Source: Flavobacteriales bacterium UBA5871 (lineage in GTDB: Bacteria > Bacteroidota > Bacteroidia > Flavobacteriales_D > Crocinitomicaceae). Taken from it: a stretch of 7,439 nt of DNA. The stretch lies in assembly GCA_002432085.1 (NCBI GenBank), contig DJFN01000163.1, positions 4,065-11,503 on the forward strand, read 5' to 3'. The position numbers and the translations under genes were made by a program. Shown here one piece after another: positions 5,746-7,439 of the stretch (its first letter is position 1; each line of letters starts with the position of its first letter). The notes under the pieces are model-generated. The model was not told where the DNA came from. It ran no database searches and worked only from the letters and a program-made list of their open reading frames with translations.

Positions 5746-7439
5746 TTAGTTGGCTTTCACGATGCGTACCGTACTAACTCCGTTTGCCGTAGCGATGTTG
5801 CACACGTATGTTCCGGCAGCCATTGCAGCTGTGTTGAGCTCGATGCGCTGCTCACCAGCCTGAGCTTTTACTGATTGTGTGAACACAACGTGTCCGGCCA
5901 GGTCTGTAACCGTGATTGCTACCATTCCTTCTTCTTTCATGTCCACAACAACCGTTGTTTGATCGTTGAACGGATTCGGGAATACTTCAGCATTCAGTGC
6001 ATCCATATCGTTGGCAACCTGAGCAGAACGGAGACCGCAGTTGTCGATTACCGTGATCGCGTTTACTGCAACACCGCAGTTGTTGAATCCGCAGAACGTA
6101 GCGTTTACAGACAGTACGGAAGTACCGTCACCTACACGGATCTGAGCGCAGTTGTCTGTTTCCGAGATGATCGTTGTTGCACCTGAAGCTACAGCGAAAT
6201 CGTAAGTCGTGGCACCGAATGTGTGCTGACCGAGGTCAGAAGTGTTATCTACTGTCAGCGTATCCCATTCTGTGAACAGCGTAGGGAAGCCACCGATGCC
6301 AGCAAGGTCAGGATTCACAGTGATACCGCTGTATACGCAAGCCTTGCGGATCAGGGTCTTGTTTTCTGTTCTCCAGCCGTAAGTAGCGCTCAATGTGTCG
6401 ATATCTCTCCATGCAGATCCCGGATCGTGACCCAGTGAACCGAAGATATCAACGAAGCTGCTTGAGCTGTTTTTGTAGATACCAACCATGTCGTCACCGT
6501 TGAACTGGAGCGAGTCTGTCAACAGGTTCGGCGTACCACCCCATGCTGTTGCGTCGCGGTGAGCGATCACGAATACATCACCGGCAGGCAACATACCTGA
6601 AAGCGGAATGTTGAACGTGTAAGAAGTAGCGCCGTTGTGGAACGCACGTACGGAGTAACCGCTCAGGTCGATATCGTCGCAAGTACCGTTGAAAATCTCG
6701 AGGTATTTGTTGAACTCTGTTCCTTCAACATACTCGGAGATGATCAGATCGCCAGCGTCTACAGCAGCGCATACCTGGATTACAGCATCTTCGCAAGCTT
6801 CAACTTCTGTTACACAGAATTCAGGCTGCGGATAAGCCAATACGTATACTTTACCTGTTTCAACTTCGCAACCGTCAGCGTTGGTTACAACAGCGTAGTA
6901 AGTACCTGAAGTTTCAGCTGTGATGAAATCCGACGTCTGACCAACGAGAATACCATCCTGGTTGTACCACTGGTAAACCGGGCTTGTAACGTTAGTCGTA
7001 ACAGCGATATCCGTTGATTCTACACCTGCGCAGAAAACGGTGTTGCCAAGGTTTTCAGCAGAAGCTTCCAGACCGTTGCAATCAGCAGTCGAGCCGCAAG
7101 CCATCGCTACGTCGTCGATGCGGTACTGTGGGTTAGCAGAAGCACCACCGGCAACCGTGCTACGGAAACGCAGCCACAATGTCGGAGACAAAGCACCTGC
7201 AGGTAAAGCTACCGCACGACGGTGCCATTTTGCAGATCCTGTTCCTGTAGGCAACAGCGTATAAGAGATGGGCGTCCATGTTCCACCGTTGTTTACACTG
7301 TATTCCAGGAGCAGATCGCTACCTGTTGCCGCATTGGTGTTTTTGTGGATACCGAAAATGAGTGAATCGCTTACAGCGCATGCAGAAGCGTCGATCGACT
7401 GAATGATGAACGTTTCGCCCGCATTGAAGAATACGTTCG
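5746..7439 (-). CDS. Secreted lamin-tail-domain protein with T9SS type A sorting domain (5' end missing)
   Basis: The frame is open to the window edge, giving 563 full codons; the true start lies outside. From the N-terminal side there is a beta-sandwich-like region (LLLEYSVNNGGTWTP near 7318-7274, ending in YRIDDV), as is common in Bacteroidota surface proteins. Next is an Ig-like module (about 7083-6835, with VYQWYNQDG and SGTYYAVVTNADGC), then a lamin-tail domain (about 6759-6205, with DLIISEYVEG, YLEIFNG, DLSGYSV and MLPAGDVFVIAH). A cysteine-containing stretch follows. The last 80 residues (5988-5749) are a T9SS type A sorting domain: FPNPF, ITVTDLAGHVV, AGTY, and a final VRIVKAN. The protein should cross the outer membrane by T9SS and be anchored or released, with the tail removed. 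No catalytic domain is visible in this part, so the overall role is unknown; adhesion or a link to an upstream enzyme domain are both possible. Codons favour AAC, TTC, TAC, ATC and GCT, which suggests strong expression. Confidence 0.9.
   Translation of the reverse strand, partial: NVFFNAGETFIIQSIDASACAVSDSLIFGIHKNTNAATGSDLLLEYSVNNGGTWTPISYTLLPTGTGSAKWHRRAVALPAGALSPTLWLRFRSTVAGGASANPQYRIDDVAMACGSTADCNGLEASAENLGNTVFCAGVESTDIAVTTNVTSPVYQWYNQDGILVGQTSDFITAETSGTYYAVVTNADGCEVETGKVYVLAYPQPEFCVTEVEACEDAVIQVCAAVDAGDLIISEYVEGTEFNKYLEIFNGTCDDIDLSGYSVRAFHNGATSYTFNIPLSGMLPAGDVFVIAHRDATAWGGTPNLLTDSLQFNGDDMVGIYKNSSSSFVDIFGSLGHDPGSAWRDIDTLSATYGWRTENKTLIRKACVYSGITVNPDLAGIGGFPTLFTEWDTLTVDNTSDLGQHTFGATTYDFAVASGATTIISETDNCAQIRVGDGTSVLSVNATFCGFNNCGVAVNAITVIDNCGLRSAQVANDMDALNAEVFPNPFNDQTTVVVDMKEEGMVAITVTDLAGHVVFTQSVKAQAGEQRIELNTAAMAAGTYVCNIATANGVSTVRIVKAN

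Noticed and set aside
7252..7254. TTG as the start of the T9SS protein
   Set aside because: The frame continues upstream to the window edge with coherent beta-sandwich sequence and no signal peptide at this point, so the gene is simply cut by the window.

Overview
The window looks like the chromosome of a Gram-negative Bacteroidota bacterium with roughly balanced GC content. Three observations support this. Lipid A genes are present; LpxC and FabZ are fused into one protein, which is a well-known Bacteroidota arrangement; and one gene ends in a type IX secretion (T9SS) type A sorting domain, a machinery found only in this phylum and close relatives. Gene starts lack clear Shine-Dalgarno sequences and are A-rich, as is usual there. 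I cannot name a genus.

Left part, + strand (1-3063): the 3' end of lpxD, then the lpxC-fabZ fusion, then lpxA, joined stop-to-start with no intergenic base. These genes encode the first three committed steps of lipid A synthesis plus the dehydratase that competes for the same 3-hydroxyacyl-ACP. After a 77-base gap comes an Rrf2-family regulator with four clustered cysteines. A small inverted repeat lies just before its start.

Middle, - strand (3090-5576): a two-gene unit transcribed towards the Rrf2 gene. First in transcription order is a short GH18 (chitinase-like) glycosidase, then a formylglycine-type sulfatase. Neither has a signal peptide or a T9SS tail, although such enzymes are mostly exported in this phylum. 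They share one reading frame, broken by a single stop codon. A perfect 12-base palindrome lies upstream of the pair. This pair is the most interesting part of the window.

Right part, - strand (5681-7439): the 3' portion of a large secreted protein with a beta-sandwich-like region, an Ig-like module, a lamin-tail domain and a T9SS sorting domain. A strong intrinsic terminator follows it, so the GH18-sulfatase pair must have its own promoter.

I found no RNA genes, insertion sequences, CRISPR arrays or attachment sites. The lpx block is ordinary core genome; the sulfatase/GH18 pair looks accessory, with no visible sign of how it arrived.
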